NCBI GenBank assembly: GCA_017613535.1
Contig: JAGADO010000119.1
Coordinates: 1-32,786, forward strand
Length of the DNA stretch: 32,786 nt
Direction: 5' to 3'
Origin: Clostridia bacterium
Lineage (GTDB): Bacteria > Bacillota > Clostridia > UBA1212 > UBA1255
Position numbers and translations under genes: made by a program. The notes beneath the pieces were generated by a model, which saw only the letters and a list, made by a program, of their open reading frames with translations, made no database searches and had not been told where the DNA came from. The number at the start of each line of letters is the position of its first letter. Positions within the stretch are counted from its first letter, which is position 1. Of this stretch, positions 6,692 through 13,686 are shown piece by piece.

Positions 6692-7896
6692 TTGAGCTTA
6701 CCTCCTTTATCCGGAACGATATCGGGCTTTTCATTGTCCCCGGGACTGTCCAAAGCCCCTCCTCCGCCTCCTGATCCGTTGTCCGCGACCTGTGCGGTGC
6801 GAGTCTTACGGCGGAAATGCACCTTATATCTGATGAAGAATTCGCAGCCAATTACGAAGAAGATCACGATGCCCGTAACGACGTCCGGGAACGCGAAACT
6901 CACGCGGAAAACAGTTGCGAGCTGTCCGGCACCGTGGTTAAGGAACACGAGCAGGAGCGCCGTGCCGATCATGATCAGCGGATTGAATTTAGCGAGCCAG
7001 GAAACGATGATGGCAGTGAAACCGCGGCCACCGACGGACGTTGTCGTTACCGAATGGTCGAGCGCGGCTACGAGAAGGAAACCGGTCAGACCGCAAAGCG
7101 CGCCGGAAAGAGCCATTGTCCGGATGATGACCTTTTTAACGTTGATACCTATGTAGCACGCCGTGCGCTGGCTCTCACCCACGACCGAGATCTCGTACCC
7201 GTGCTTGCTGTAGTAGAGGTATACGAACATGAACGCCGTCGTGACGAGCACTACAAGTATGAGTACGAGGTAGTCGTGGCCGAACGAAGGCAGATGTCCT
7301 GTTTTAAGTTCGCCAAGCACGCTCGAACCGTTCGGCGTCCATTTTACGAGGCAGTATGCCACAAAGAAGGTGGCAACATAGTTCATCATCAGCGTGAACA
7401 GCGTTTCGTTGGCGTTCCAGAGCGCTTTAAAGATCGCGGGTATAACCGCCCAGATCATGCCGGCTGCGATCGAGGCAATGAACATGAGCACGAGCAGCGG
7501 TCCGTCTTCGAGCCTGCCCGCGTTGTAATACACGACGGCAACGGATGCGAGCGCGCTGATCAGTACCTGCCCTTCCGCGCCGATGTTCCAGAAGCGCATT
7601 CGGAACGCGGGGGTGATCGCCAGGGCAATGCACAGCAGTATCGCCGTGTCTTTCGCCAGCTTCCAGATACGAAGCTTAGCCGAAGCGGCGTTACTGCCGA
7701 AATTTCCCTCGAAGAACGTTTTAAGGAATTCGCCCGGGTTTGCCCCGATCAGGAAATACGCAAGCAGCGAGCAGAGAATGAATGCGGCGATCACAGCCGA
7801 AGCACGGATCAGCAGCCCCTTCCAGAAGGGCATTGCCGCATTTTTCGTTATATGTATGAACGGTTCTTTGACCGTGCCGTGACGCACATTAGCCAT
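6688..7896 (-). CDS. nupP: nucleoside ABC transporter permease (NupP/YufP type)
   Basis: The second permease of the importer, 402 residues. Family features: FLIGANPGEFLKTFFEGNFGS (~48-68), FRMRFWNIGAEGQVLISALA (~101-120), and the coupling loop VVGESQRTACYIGINVKKVI (~236-255). After the last membrane segment it has an unusual ~40-residue hydrophilic tail rich in Gly and Asp (SGGGGGALDSPGDNEKPD...), of no known role. It starts at the base shared with the stop of the ATPase gene and overlaps the next permease by 4 bp. The order ATPase-permease-permease is that of yufOPQ in Bacillus. Confidence 0.93.
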   Translation of the reverse strand: MANVRHGTVKEPFIHITKNAAMPFWKGLLIRASAVIAAFILCSLLAYFLIGANPGEFLKTFFEGNFGSNAASAKLRIWKLAKDTAILLCIALAITPAFRMRFWNIGAEGQVLISALASVAVVYYNAGRLEDGPLLVLMFIASIAAGMIWAVIPAIFKALWNANETLFTLMMNYVATFFVAYCLVKWTPNGSSVLGELKTGHLPSFGHDYLVLILVVLVTTAFMFVYLYYSKHGYEISVVGESQRTACYIGINVKKVIIRTMALSGALCGLTGFLLVAALDHSVTTTSVGGRGFTAIIVSWLAKFNPLIMIGTALLLVFLNHGAGQLATVFRVSFAFPDVVTGIVIFFVIGCEFFIRYKVHFRRKTRTAQVADNGSGGGGGALDSPGDNEKPDIVPDKGGKLK

Positions 7897-9503
7897 TATG
7901 CGTTCCCCCCTTCCGGACCGAAGCTGCCCAAACCGCCGGCCGTGCCATAGCCTTCGGAAACGTTCTCCCCGTCGGATTTCGTCATCAGGAAGCCCACGTC
8001 CTCTTTCTTCGCAGTTCTGCCGTCAACGATGCCCGTGACTCTGCCGGAGTTTATTACGAGTATCCTGTCGCACAGCGCGAGCAGGACGTCAAGGTCTTCT
8101 CCCACGAATATTACCGCTACTCCTCGTTCTTTCTGCTCGTTCAGCAGGTTGTAGATCGCGTACGACGAGTTTATGTCAAGGCCGCGCACAGGGTATGCTG
8201 CCATCAGGAGCGACGGGGCGGATGCGATCTCGCGGCCGACAAGGACTTTCTGTACGTTTCCGCCGGACAATTTCCTGACGGGCGTGCTGAGGCTCGGCGT
8301 GGCAACTTCGAGGTCTTTTACTATATCTTCAGCCAGCCTTTTCGGGTCGTTGCGGTTCAGCAGCATAAGGCGCCCGGAACGGTAGCTGCGGAGCATGACG
8401 TTGTCCGTAATATCCATATTACCCACGAGCCCCATGCCGAGGCGGTCTTCGGGAACGAACGAAAGCCTGACGCCCAGCTCGCGTATCTGCAAAGGCGTTT
8501 TCTTGCGGAGATTGACCTCGGAACCGTCCTTCGGGTCGCGGTACATGATCTCGCCTTCCTCGGGAGAATAAATGCCCGCTATCGCCTCCAGGAGCTCTCT
8601 CTGGCCGCTTCCGGCGATGCCTGCGATGCCGAGTATTTCTCCTCCGTACGCCGTAAAAGAAACTCCGTCAAGTATTTTAAGCCCTTCTTCGTTATGACCG
8701 GACAAGCCTTTTACGACGAGGCGTTCGACAACGTCGTGCGGTTCGGAGCGGTCAATGTTCAGCGTGATCTTTTTACCAACCATCATTTCGGTGAGCGAGT
8801 TCTCCGTGCTTTCGGCCGTTACGACGGTGGCAACGTGTTCGCCTTTCCTCAGTACGGCAACGCGGTCGGAGATCGCCAGCACCTCGTGGAGCTTATGCGT
8901 GATTATAATGATCGATTTTCCGTCTTCCTTCATCTTGCGCAGCACTGCGAACAGCTTCGCGGTCTCCTGCGGCGTAAGCACGGCCGTGGGTTCGTCGAGG
9001 ATAAGTATATCCGCGCCCCTGTAGAGCACCTTGAGGATCTCTACGGTCTGCTTCTGCGAAACGGACATCTCGTGGATCTTCTCTTTCGGATCTATGTTAA
9101 AACCGTATTTGTCGGCGATCTGCCTGACGCGGTCGTTAACTTCTTTGATACTGTATTTGTTCCCGTCATTGACGCCCAGAACGATGTTTTCCGCGGCGGA
9201 AAACAGATCGACCAGTTTGAAGTGCTGGTGGATCATGCCGATCTTGTATTTGTACGCGTCTTTCGGCGAACGGATGACGACCTCTTCGCCGTCAACATAT
9301 ATTTGCCCCTCGTCGGGATAATAGATCCCGGCCACCATATTCATCAGAGTGGTCTTTCCGGAACCGTTCTCGCCAAGCAGTGCGAGTATCTCGCCGTTCA
9401 TAAGCTCGAGGTCAACGTTATAATTTGCCCTTATCGTGCCGAACGATTTGGATATGCCCTTCAACTCCAGCGCCGGTATATTGCGCCCTTCAGCGTATTC
9501 CAT
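7896..9503 (-). CDS. nupO: nucleoside ABC transporter ATPase with two nucleotide-binding domains (NupO/YufO type)
   Basis: The energising subunit of the importer, 535 residues. Domain 1 is intact: Walker A GENGSGKT (~44-51), signature-like MSVSQKQ (~146), Walker B LILDEPTA. Domain 2 has a degenerate P-loop (GIAGSGQRE), a good signature LSGGNVQK and a relaxed Walker B region (LLMAAYPVRGLD), which is normal for this family. The start is the ATG at 9503 (MEYAEGR), with GGGAGGG (9511-9517, minus) 7-8 nt upstream; the longer TTG reading would begin inside that ribosome site. Two hairpins separate it from the binding-protein gene. The C-terminal Gly-rich end (GYGTAGGLGSFGPEGG) is probably disordered. 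Confidence 0.93.
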   Translation of the reverse strand: MEYAEGRNIPALELKGISKSFGTIRANYNVDLELMNGEILALLGENGSGKTTLMNMVAGIYYPDEGQIYVDGEEVVIRSPKDAYKYKIGMIHQHFKLVDLFSAAENIVLGVNDGNKYSIKEVNDRVRQIADKYGFNIDPKEKIHEMSVSQKQTVEILKVLYRGADILILDEPTAVLTPQETAKLFAVLRKMKEDGKSIIIITHKLHEVLAISDRVAVLRKGEHVATVVTAESTENSLTEMMVGKKITLNIDRSEPHDVVERLVVKGLSGHNEEGLKILDGVSFTAYGGEILGIAGIAGSGQRELLEAIAGIYSPEEGEIMYRDPKDGSEVNLRKKTPLQIRELGVRLSFVPEDRLGMGLVGNMDITDNVMLRSYRSGRLMLLNRNDPKRLAEDIVKDLEVATPSLSTPVRKLSGGNVQKVLVGREIASAPSLLMAAYPVRGLDINSSYAIYNLLNEQKERGVAVIFVGEDLDVLLALCDRILVINSGRVTGIVDGRTAKKEDVGFLMTKSDGENVSEGYGTAGGLGSFGPEGGNA

Positions 9504-9528
9504 GCTGCTGCCCTCCCGCAAATATACG

Positions 9529-9555
9529 TCAGGCGAACATTAACCGTCCGCCTGA
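9529..9555 (-). promoter_or_regulatory. hairpin just upstream of the ATPase ribosome site
   Basis: TCAGGCG (9529-9535) pairs with CGCCTGA (9549-9555), 12 nt upstream of the ribosome site of the ATPase gene. It could protect a processed 5' end or tune translation; that role is inference. Confidence 0.45.
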
Positions 9556-9564
9556 ACAATTGCG

Positions 9565-9604
9565 ATAAAAGAGAGAAGGCAGGTGTAGAACGCCTGCCTC
9601 TCCC
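9565..9604 (-). terminator. intra-operon hairpin with T-rich tail (partial terminator)
   Basis: Read on the minus strand, GAGAGGCAGG pairs with CCTGCCTTCTC, followed by TCTTTTATC. It sits directly after the BMP lipoprotein gene and before its ATPase gene, where ABC importer operons often keep binding-protein mRNA in excess. Confidence 0.6.
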
Positions 9605-9621
9605 GTTAACTGCGGATAATA

Positions 9622-10818
9622 TCAGAATTTGCTGTTGATCCTGTGGATACCGTCGATCTCCATATCGAAGTACGGAGCAGAACGGTATTCAGACTCGTGG
9701 AAGTATCCGTCTTTAACAACTTCAGTGTCGCCGGTGTATGTGCCGTCGTCGTCAACGTCAGCCAAGTAGCTCGTAAGCTTCTCGCCGTTTACAGTGAAGT
9801 TATTGGTGTCGAACACGTGACGTGTGCCGGCAACAAGTTCAGCCTTGTACTGGTCAATGATAGCCTGGGTGCCTTCAACAGGAGCCTTGCTTCCGAGGTC
9901 GGTCAGTTTAACAGATCCGGTGCTGATGGTTCCGGTCCAGTCGGTGTCAATAGCTTTTCCGGCCATTGTCTGCTCGCAGATGTATTTAACATAAGGAGCC
10001 CAGTCGATCCTGGAGGAAACGATGAAGGTGTTCGGGCAGGAGCTTACGGTAGAGCCGTTGTAGGAAACGTTCGGGATACCCTTGTCTTCGCAGGCAGAGG
10101 GAGCGCCCATGGAGTCGGCATGCTGGCTGATAAGTACGCAGCCCATGTTGATCAGAGCGTTTGCTGCGTTCTTTTCTTCAGCTTCGTCATACCAGGAACC
10201 GGTGAACTGAACTTCCATCGTGACGGTAGGAACGATTTCCTTAACGCCAAGGTAGAAGGAGGTGTAACCGGAGATAACTTCTGCGTACGTGAAGGCGCCT
10301 ACGTATCCGATCTTCGGAACGATCGTGCTGTCAGCTTCCATCATAGCCTTAAGCTTGAGGCCAGCGGCGATACCGGCAAGGTATCTGCCTTCGTAGATGG
10401 ATGCGAATGCGTTGTGGTAGTTGGAAAGCTTCTCGGTGTGAGCCTTCGTACCGGTGGCATGGCAGAACTGGACCTCAGGGAATTCTTTTGCTGCTTTGAT
10501 CATGAAGTCTTCGTGGCCGAAGCTGTCTGCAAAGATAACTTTGCAGCCTTCTGCTACGAGGTCTTTCGCGGTCTCATAGCACTCGTTGCCTTCGGGAATG
10601 CCTTTCTTAATGATGACCTGGCTGTTCGAGAGGCCGAGAGCTTTCTGCGCATCTTCTACTGCGGTGATGAAGTTCTTGTCGTAGGTCGATGATTCGTCAT
10701 GGAGCAGGATAACGCCGATCTTGAAATCAGCATTTGCCTTTGCGCAGCCTGCGAAACCGGCGCAAAGTCCGGCTACCATGAGAACCGCCAAACAAAGTGA
10801 AACAAGTTTTTTGAACAT
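9622..10818 (-). CDS. BMP-family nucleoside-binding lipoprotein
   Basis: The extracellular binding component of the nucleoside importer, 398 residues. The signal peptide MFKKLVSLCLAVLMVAG ends in lipobox FAGC (Cys ~25). The mature part has BMP-family landmarks: FKIGVILLHDESSTYDKNF, IFADSFGHEDFM, FCHATGTKAHT, NYHNAFASIYEGRYLAGIAAG and IGYVGAFTYAEVISGYTSF. The ATG at 10818 is chosen because GGAGG (10828-10832, minus) lies 9 nt upstream; the frame is open another 12 codons. It is the first gene of the importer cluster, 209 bp after xpt. I find no clear promoter in that gap and only a weak GCGG/CCGC hairpin after xpt, so read-through from xpt is possible. Confidence 0.92.
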   Translation of the reverse strand: MFKKLVSLCLAVLMVAGLCAGFAGCAKANADFKIGVILLHDESSTYDKNFITAVEDAQKALGLSNSQVIIKKGIPEGNECYETAKDLVAEGCKVIFADSFGHEDFMIKAAKEFPEVQFCHATGTKAHTEKLSNYHNAFASIYEGRYLAGIAAGLKLKAMMEADSTIVPKIGYVGAFTYAEVISGYTSFYLGVKEIVPTVTMEVQFTGSWYDEAEEKNAANALINMGCVLISQHADSMGAPSACEDKGIPNVSYNGSTVSSCPNTFIVSSRIDWAPYVKYICEQTMAGKAIDTDWTGTISTGSVKLTDLGSKAPVEGTQAIIDQYKAELVAGTRHVFDTNNFTVNGEKLTSYLADVDDDGTYTGDTEVVKDGYFHESEYRSAPYFDMEIDGIHRINSKF

Positions 10819-11027
10819 TTTACCGTTCCTCCAAAAATGAATTTGTATGATCACCGGCTGCTGTCCGCGTTCCCGCTTACGGCATTTGCGCTTTACGCAT
10901 TCCCGCTTTCCGCGCCGTGTAACCCTGATTTAAACTTTTCACTTTTATCTTGAGTGGATTATGGAAACATTTCCTTCATCTTAGGTAAAATCTTAAAATA
11001 AATTGAGGGCGGCTTCGTCCCGCGTCT

Positions 11028-11600
11028 TCAGCAGAACCGTATTCCGTCCTCCGCATCCATTGATGCTATCCGGGCTATGGACTCAATGCGCAGTCCTTCC
11101 GCGCGAAGTTCGTTTCCGCCGCCCTGGTATTCTTTTTCTATCGCTATCCCTGCTCCGGCTATGCGTGCTCCCGCCTTTTCGCAGATCTCGCGCAGTGCCT
11201 TAAGAGCGCAGCCGTTGGCCAGAAAGTCGTCTACTATGAGGACAACGTCGTTTTCTCCCAGATACTCTTTCGACACTACCATCGTGTAGTCGTTTCCGTG
11301 TGTGTACGAGTGCGCCTTCGCGCTCCAGACCCCGTCGGCAATGTTCGATGTTTTGGATTTTTTCGCGAACAGTGCGGGACAATGCAGATAGCGCGCGGTG
11401 AAGCATGCGATCGCGATCCCGCTGGATTCGACTGTCAGCACTTTCGTCACTCCGCAGTCTTCAAAGCGGGCGGCAATTTCCGCGCCTGCAGCGTCCAGCA
11501 GCTCTGCGTCGAGCTGGTGGTTCAGGAAGGAATCTACTTTAAGAACATCTCCGGGAAACACTTTCCCGTCTCTCCGTATTCTCTCTTCCAAGAGCTGCAA
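11028..11600 (-). CDS. xpt: xanthine phosphoribosyltransferase
   Basis: Converts xanthine plus PRPP to XMP in purine salvage. The 190-residue product matches Xpt along its length: ERIRRDGKVFPGDVLKVDSFLNHQLD near the start, VESSGIAIACFTA, the loop FAKKSKT, and the PRPP-binding motif VLIVDDFLANG. The start is a TTG at 11600 (MQLLEERIRRDG), preceded at 9 nt by AGGGAGG (11610-11616, minus) and agreeing with the usual N-terminus; the upstream frame would add 23 unlikely residues. A strong promoter lies 58 bp upstream. No purine riboswitch is visible in the short leader. Its position before a nucleoside importer fits a purine-salvage cluster. Confidence 0.93.
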   Translation of the reverse strand: MQLLEERIRRDGKVFPGDVLKVDSFLNHQLDAELLDAAGAEIAARFEDCGVTKVLTVESSGIAIACFTARYLHCPALFAKKSKTSNIADGVWSAKAHSYTHGNDYTMVVSKEYLGENDVVLIVDDFLANGCALKALREICEKAGARIAGAGIAIEKEYQGGGNELRAEGLRIESIARIASMDAEDGIRFC

Positions 11601-11657
11601 TGCGGCCGACCTCCCTCTGCGTATCGTGTGAAATCGCATGAAAAAGAATACATAGGA

Positions 11658-11686
11658 ATTGTACCACAAAGCGGCAGACGATGCAA
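11658..11686 (-). promoter_or_regulatory. sigma-A promoter of xpt
   Basis: On the minus strand TTGCAT (11686-11681) and TACAAT (11663-11658) are 17 nt apart. The predicted leader is about 50 nt, too short for a purine riboswitch. Confidence 0.8.
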
Positions 11687-11702
11687 CAAAAAAGTTGACG
11701 AA

Positions 11703-11906
11703 GGCTCTTTTCTTTATACCGTGATCAGATCGGTCTTTCTGAATGCTTTTGCTTCAAGCGGAGCAGTAGGAATTGCTCATTTTTGCAGTTGAGAAGCGTT
11801 CTCCTTCCGATTTTTACGGATGAAATAACGGAAACGGCTTTTTCTGCCGTAAATCACAGACCGGCCAGGCCTCCGGACGCAAAAATGAGCGACAGAGCGG
11901 GTGCTG
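11703..11906. repeat. MITE-like repeat, partial copy, left of glsB-like gene
   Basis: It begins GGCTCTTTTC, then a CCGTGA..GATC end like those at 12420 and 25505. It continues through a segment about 85% identical by eye to the reverse complement of 12669-12805, including a TTACGG...CCGTAA hairpin. It ends near GCAAAAATGAGCGACAG. The opposite outer end is not seen, so this copy is truncated. Confidence 0.7.
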
Positions 11907-11939
11907 GCCAGGGCAGTAGCGTTGTCTATGCAAAAAAAG

Positions 11940-12018
11940 GAACGCAAAATTTTGTGTTCGCATTTGCGTTCGGATATTTGCCGCAAATCCGCGTTTGCGT
12001 TCGAAACCGGCGCCGCAC
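11940..12018. repeat. cluster of small hairpins
   Basis: GAACGCAAA (11940-11948) pairs with TTTGCGTTC (11963-11971). A near-palindrome GGATATTTGCCGCAAATCC follows, then a further TTTGCGTTCG. No gene is seen between 11907 and the terminator at 12028. Confidence 0.6.
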
Positions 12019-12027
12019 AATTTAATC

Positions 12028-12069
12028 AAAAAACCGCAGGCCTCCGTCGTATTGACGAAGCACCTGCGG
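12028..12069 (-). terminator. strong rho-independent terminator of the GlsB-like gene
   Basis: On the minus strand CCGCAGGTGCTTCGTC pairs with CGACGGAGGCCTGCGG over a tetraloop, followed by TTTTTTG. It lies 27 bp after the gene's stop codon. Confidence 0.9.
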
Positions 12070-12095
12070 CTTCCGGTTTAATAATTGACGATCTC

Positions 12096-12341
12096 TTATT
12101 TCTTCTTGAAGATAAGTCTCCAGAGGAAAATGATGAGGCATGCGCCGGCAATTGAGAGAATTATTGCCATGACCCATCCGCCGCCGATTCCGATAAGGCT
12201 TCCCAGCCATCCTCCGAGCGCACCGCCGAGAATACCGAGAATGATATTTCTAAGCAGGCTGCCATCGCTTTTCATAAGTTTTCCTGCCGCCCAGCCAGAT
12301 ACAGCACCTATGACGACAGCCACAAGGATCTTCCAAAGCAT
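12096..12341 (-). CDS. GlsB/YeaQ/YmgE-family small stress membrane protein
   Basis: An 81-residue protein made almost wholly of three membrane segments with Gly-rich packing: GAVSGWAAGKLMK near the start, NIILGILGGALGGWLGSLIG in the middle, and a basic end WRLIFKKK. This is the transglycosylase-associated/GlsB family of stress-induced membrane proteins, whose biochemical role is not settled. The ribosome site AAGGTGG lies 9 nt before the ATG. It has its own consensus promoter and its own strong terminator, so it is a single-gene unit. Inverted copies of one intergenic repeat flank the whole unit (11703-11853 and 12669-12826). Confidence 0.9.
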   Translation of the reverse strand: MLWKILVAVVIGAVSGWAAGKLMKSDGSLLRNIILGILGGALGGWLGSLIGIGGGWVMAIILSIAGACLIIFLWRLIFKKK

Positions 12342-12375
12342 AATATGCTACCACCTTTCAGAATGTGTTGAGTAC

Positions 12376-12404
12376 ATTATAGCCCAGAAGAAAAAAGGCG
12401 TCAA
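12376..12404 (-). promoter_or_regulatory. consensus sigma-A promoter of the GlsB-like gene
   Basis: On the minus strand TTGACG (12404-12399), a 17-nt spacer, then TATAAT (12381-12376). It stands just inside the repeat element that starts at 12420. Confidence 0.85.
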
Positions 12405-12419
12405 GCGCAACCGCGCGGC

Positions 12420-12826
12420 GGCTCTTTTCATGTTTTCGTGAATGATTGATCCGTGCGCTCCGCCCTGTTGCTCATTTTTGGCTTCGGGAGCGGGGCTTTC
12501 CGCGGTTTACGGCAGATTTTGAAAATCGAGCCTTTTTTGCCGTAAAGGGTTACAGCATAAAAATGAAATCAAGCGGTTTTTGCCGTAATTTGGGCATTGG
12601 CGGAACCGATTAGCTATCGCTAACTGCTCAAATTACGGCAAAAAGCGGATATTTGTCCAACAATGCACGTAACCCCTTACGGCAGGAAATGCCGTTTCAG
12701 CTGTTTCATCCGTAAAGATCGGCAGGAGAACGCTTCTCAACTGCGAAAATGAGCGATTCTTCCTGCTCTGCTTAAAAGCGAAAGCATTTAGAAAGATTAA
12801 TCTGTTCACGGAATCATAAGAGAGCA
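12420..12826. repeat. MITE-like repeat with degenerate terminal inverted ends
   Basis: The left end reads GGCTCTTTTCATGTTTTCG then TGAATGATTGATC. The right end, on the other strand, reads GCTCTCTTATGATTCCG then TGAACAGATTAATC. Inside lie a TTTACGGCA/TGCCGTAAA hairpin (12506-12514 with 12538-12546), a longer hairpin (12573-12648) and a segment shared in inverted form with 11733-11850. No flanking target duplication is evident. Confidence 0.65.
12573..12648. repeat. 24-bp-arm hairpin built on TTGCCGTAATTTG
   Basis: The left arm GCGGTTTTTGCCGTAATTTG (12573-12592, then GGCA) pairs with the right arm 12625-12648 with only about three mismatches. The loop is 28 nt. Confidence 0.8.
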
Positions 12827-12862
12827 TTGATATGTGACATGGAATCCTGGCAACATAGCCGG

Positions 12863-13284
12863 GGCGCCCTTTCTAAGCCGGACTCGGTCATTTTTTATAG
12901 CGGGCGCTGCTCCCGTCATAGCAAAACGGCGGGATCGGGTCATCTGCTATGACGGGAAATATGAAATGTGTCCATTTTTCCGGTCTGGACGCCATCATCG
13001 TCATAGCAAAATGTTGAAATCAGTTCATTTGCTATGACGCAAATCGCAAAATGTGCCCGTTTTTCCGGTATAGACAGCGCCCTCGTCATATCAAATGAGC
13101 GATTCCTGAACATTTGCTATGACCGACGATAGATTTCAGCGCTGCCGAACGCGAAGAGGCAGCGCCCTCGTCATAGCAAATGAGCGATTCCTGGGCATTT
13201 GCTATGACGTGCGAAAGATTTTAGCGCTGCCGAAAGCGAAGAGGCAGCGCCCTCGTCATAGCAAACGCCCTGGAATCGCTCATT
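12863..13284. repeat. array of GTCATAGCAAA hairpins, 85-bp tandem units
   Basis: Hairpins of GTCATAGCAAA with TTTGCTATGAC occur at 12912-12956, 12999-13039, 13085-13123 and 13169-13209, and a half-degenerate one starts at 13255. From 13085 the spacing is exactly 85 bp (13085, 13170, 13255), and each unit carries a second hairpin GCGCTGCC/GGCAGCGC (for example 13139-13165). The loop word TGAGCGATTCC is conserved but lies in reverse orientation in the last copy. The opening part, 12863-12925, matches 25639-25701. No gene is seen here. Confidence 0.85.
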
Positions 13285-13324
13285 TCCTTGGCCGGGGCGC
13301 CGTCCCGAGAGTTTTTGAAAGGTC

Positions 13325-13606
13325 GAGTTGGGTCGAATCCAGAAAAAAATCGTTTTTGACCCAACTCGGCTCTGCCTCTGACGATCGGGTTCGGTGTACG
13401 GACTGGCAGAGCATTATCAAATCGGATAAAAGTGTTCTTTCCAACTCAGAAACAGCAAAATTTCTGAATTTGCGGGCAGAAACATCCAACATAAATGCCC
13501 GCCACCTCCTTCATCAACTTGACCTGACTGAATTGACGGCGCCCGCACCTTTAAAACGAACAAAAGTTGGGTCAAAAACGCGATTTTTTCGAAATTGACC
13601 CAACTC
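13325..13606. repeat. 282-bp segment bounded by inverted GTTGGGTC hairpins
   Basis: A hairpin GAGTTGGGTC/GACCCAACTC at 13325-13367 recurs in inverted orientation at 13565-13605 with a similar loop (AAAAACG..ATTTTTT). Between them is a GCGGGCA/TGCCCGC hairpin (13472-13502). No convincing gene lies inside, and the remaining 80 bp to 13687 show nothing else. Confidence 0.75.
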
Positions 13607-13686
13607 TCCAATTCAAAAAAGAAAAAATGAAAAGATTGACCGGCACTTAATACAAAGCAATCCTGACAACAGAGCCGCCCGGTTCC

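Noticed and set aside
5339..7156. Long plus-strand open frame opposite the nucleoside permeases
   Set aside because: It is antisense to two clear membrane-protein genes, has low-complexity basic composition and no ribosome site.
10855..11700. Purine riboswitch upstream of xpt or the nucleoside importer
   Set aside because: The xpt leader is only about 50 nt, and none of the conserved purine-riboswitch loops are visible in either leader.
11783..12827. Short conserved peptide (QLRSVLLPIFTDE...) encoded in both inverted repeat copies
   Set aside because: There is no ATG or ribosome site and the frames break upstream; the shared hairpin and repeat ancestry explain the similarity. A few silent changes are too few to argue for coding.
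13085..13284. Possible CRISPR array (regular 85-bp spacing)
   Set aside because: The repeated part spans nearly the whole unit, with no unique spacers, and no cas genes are present.
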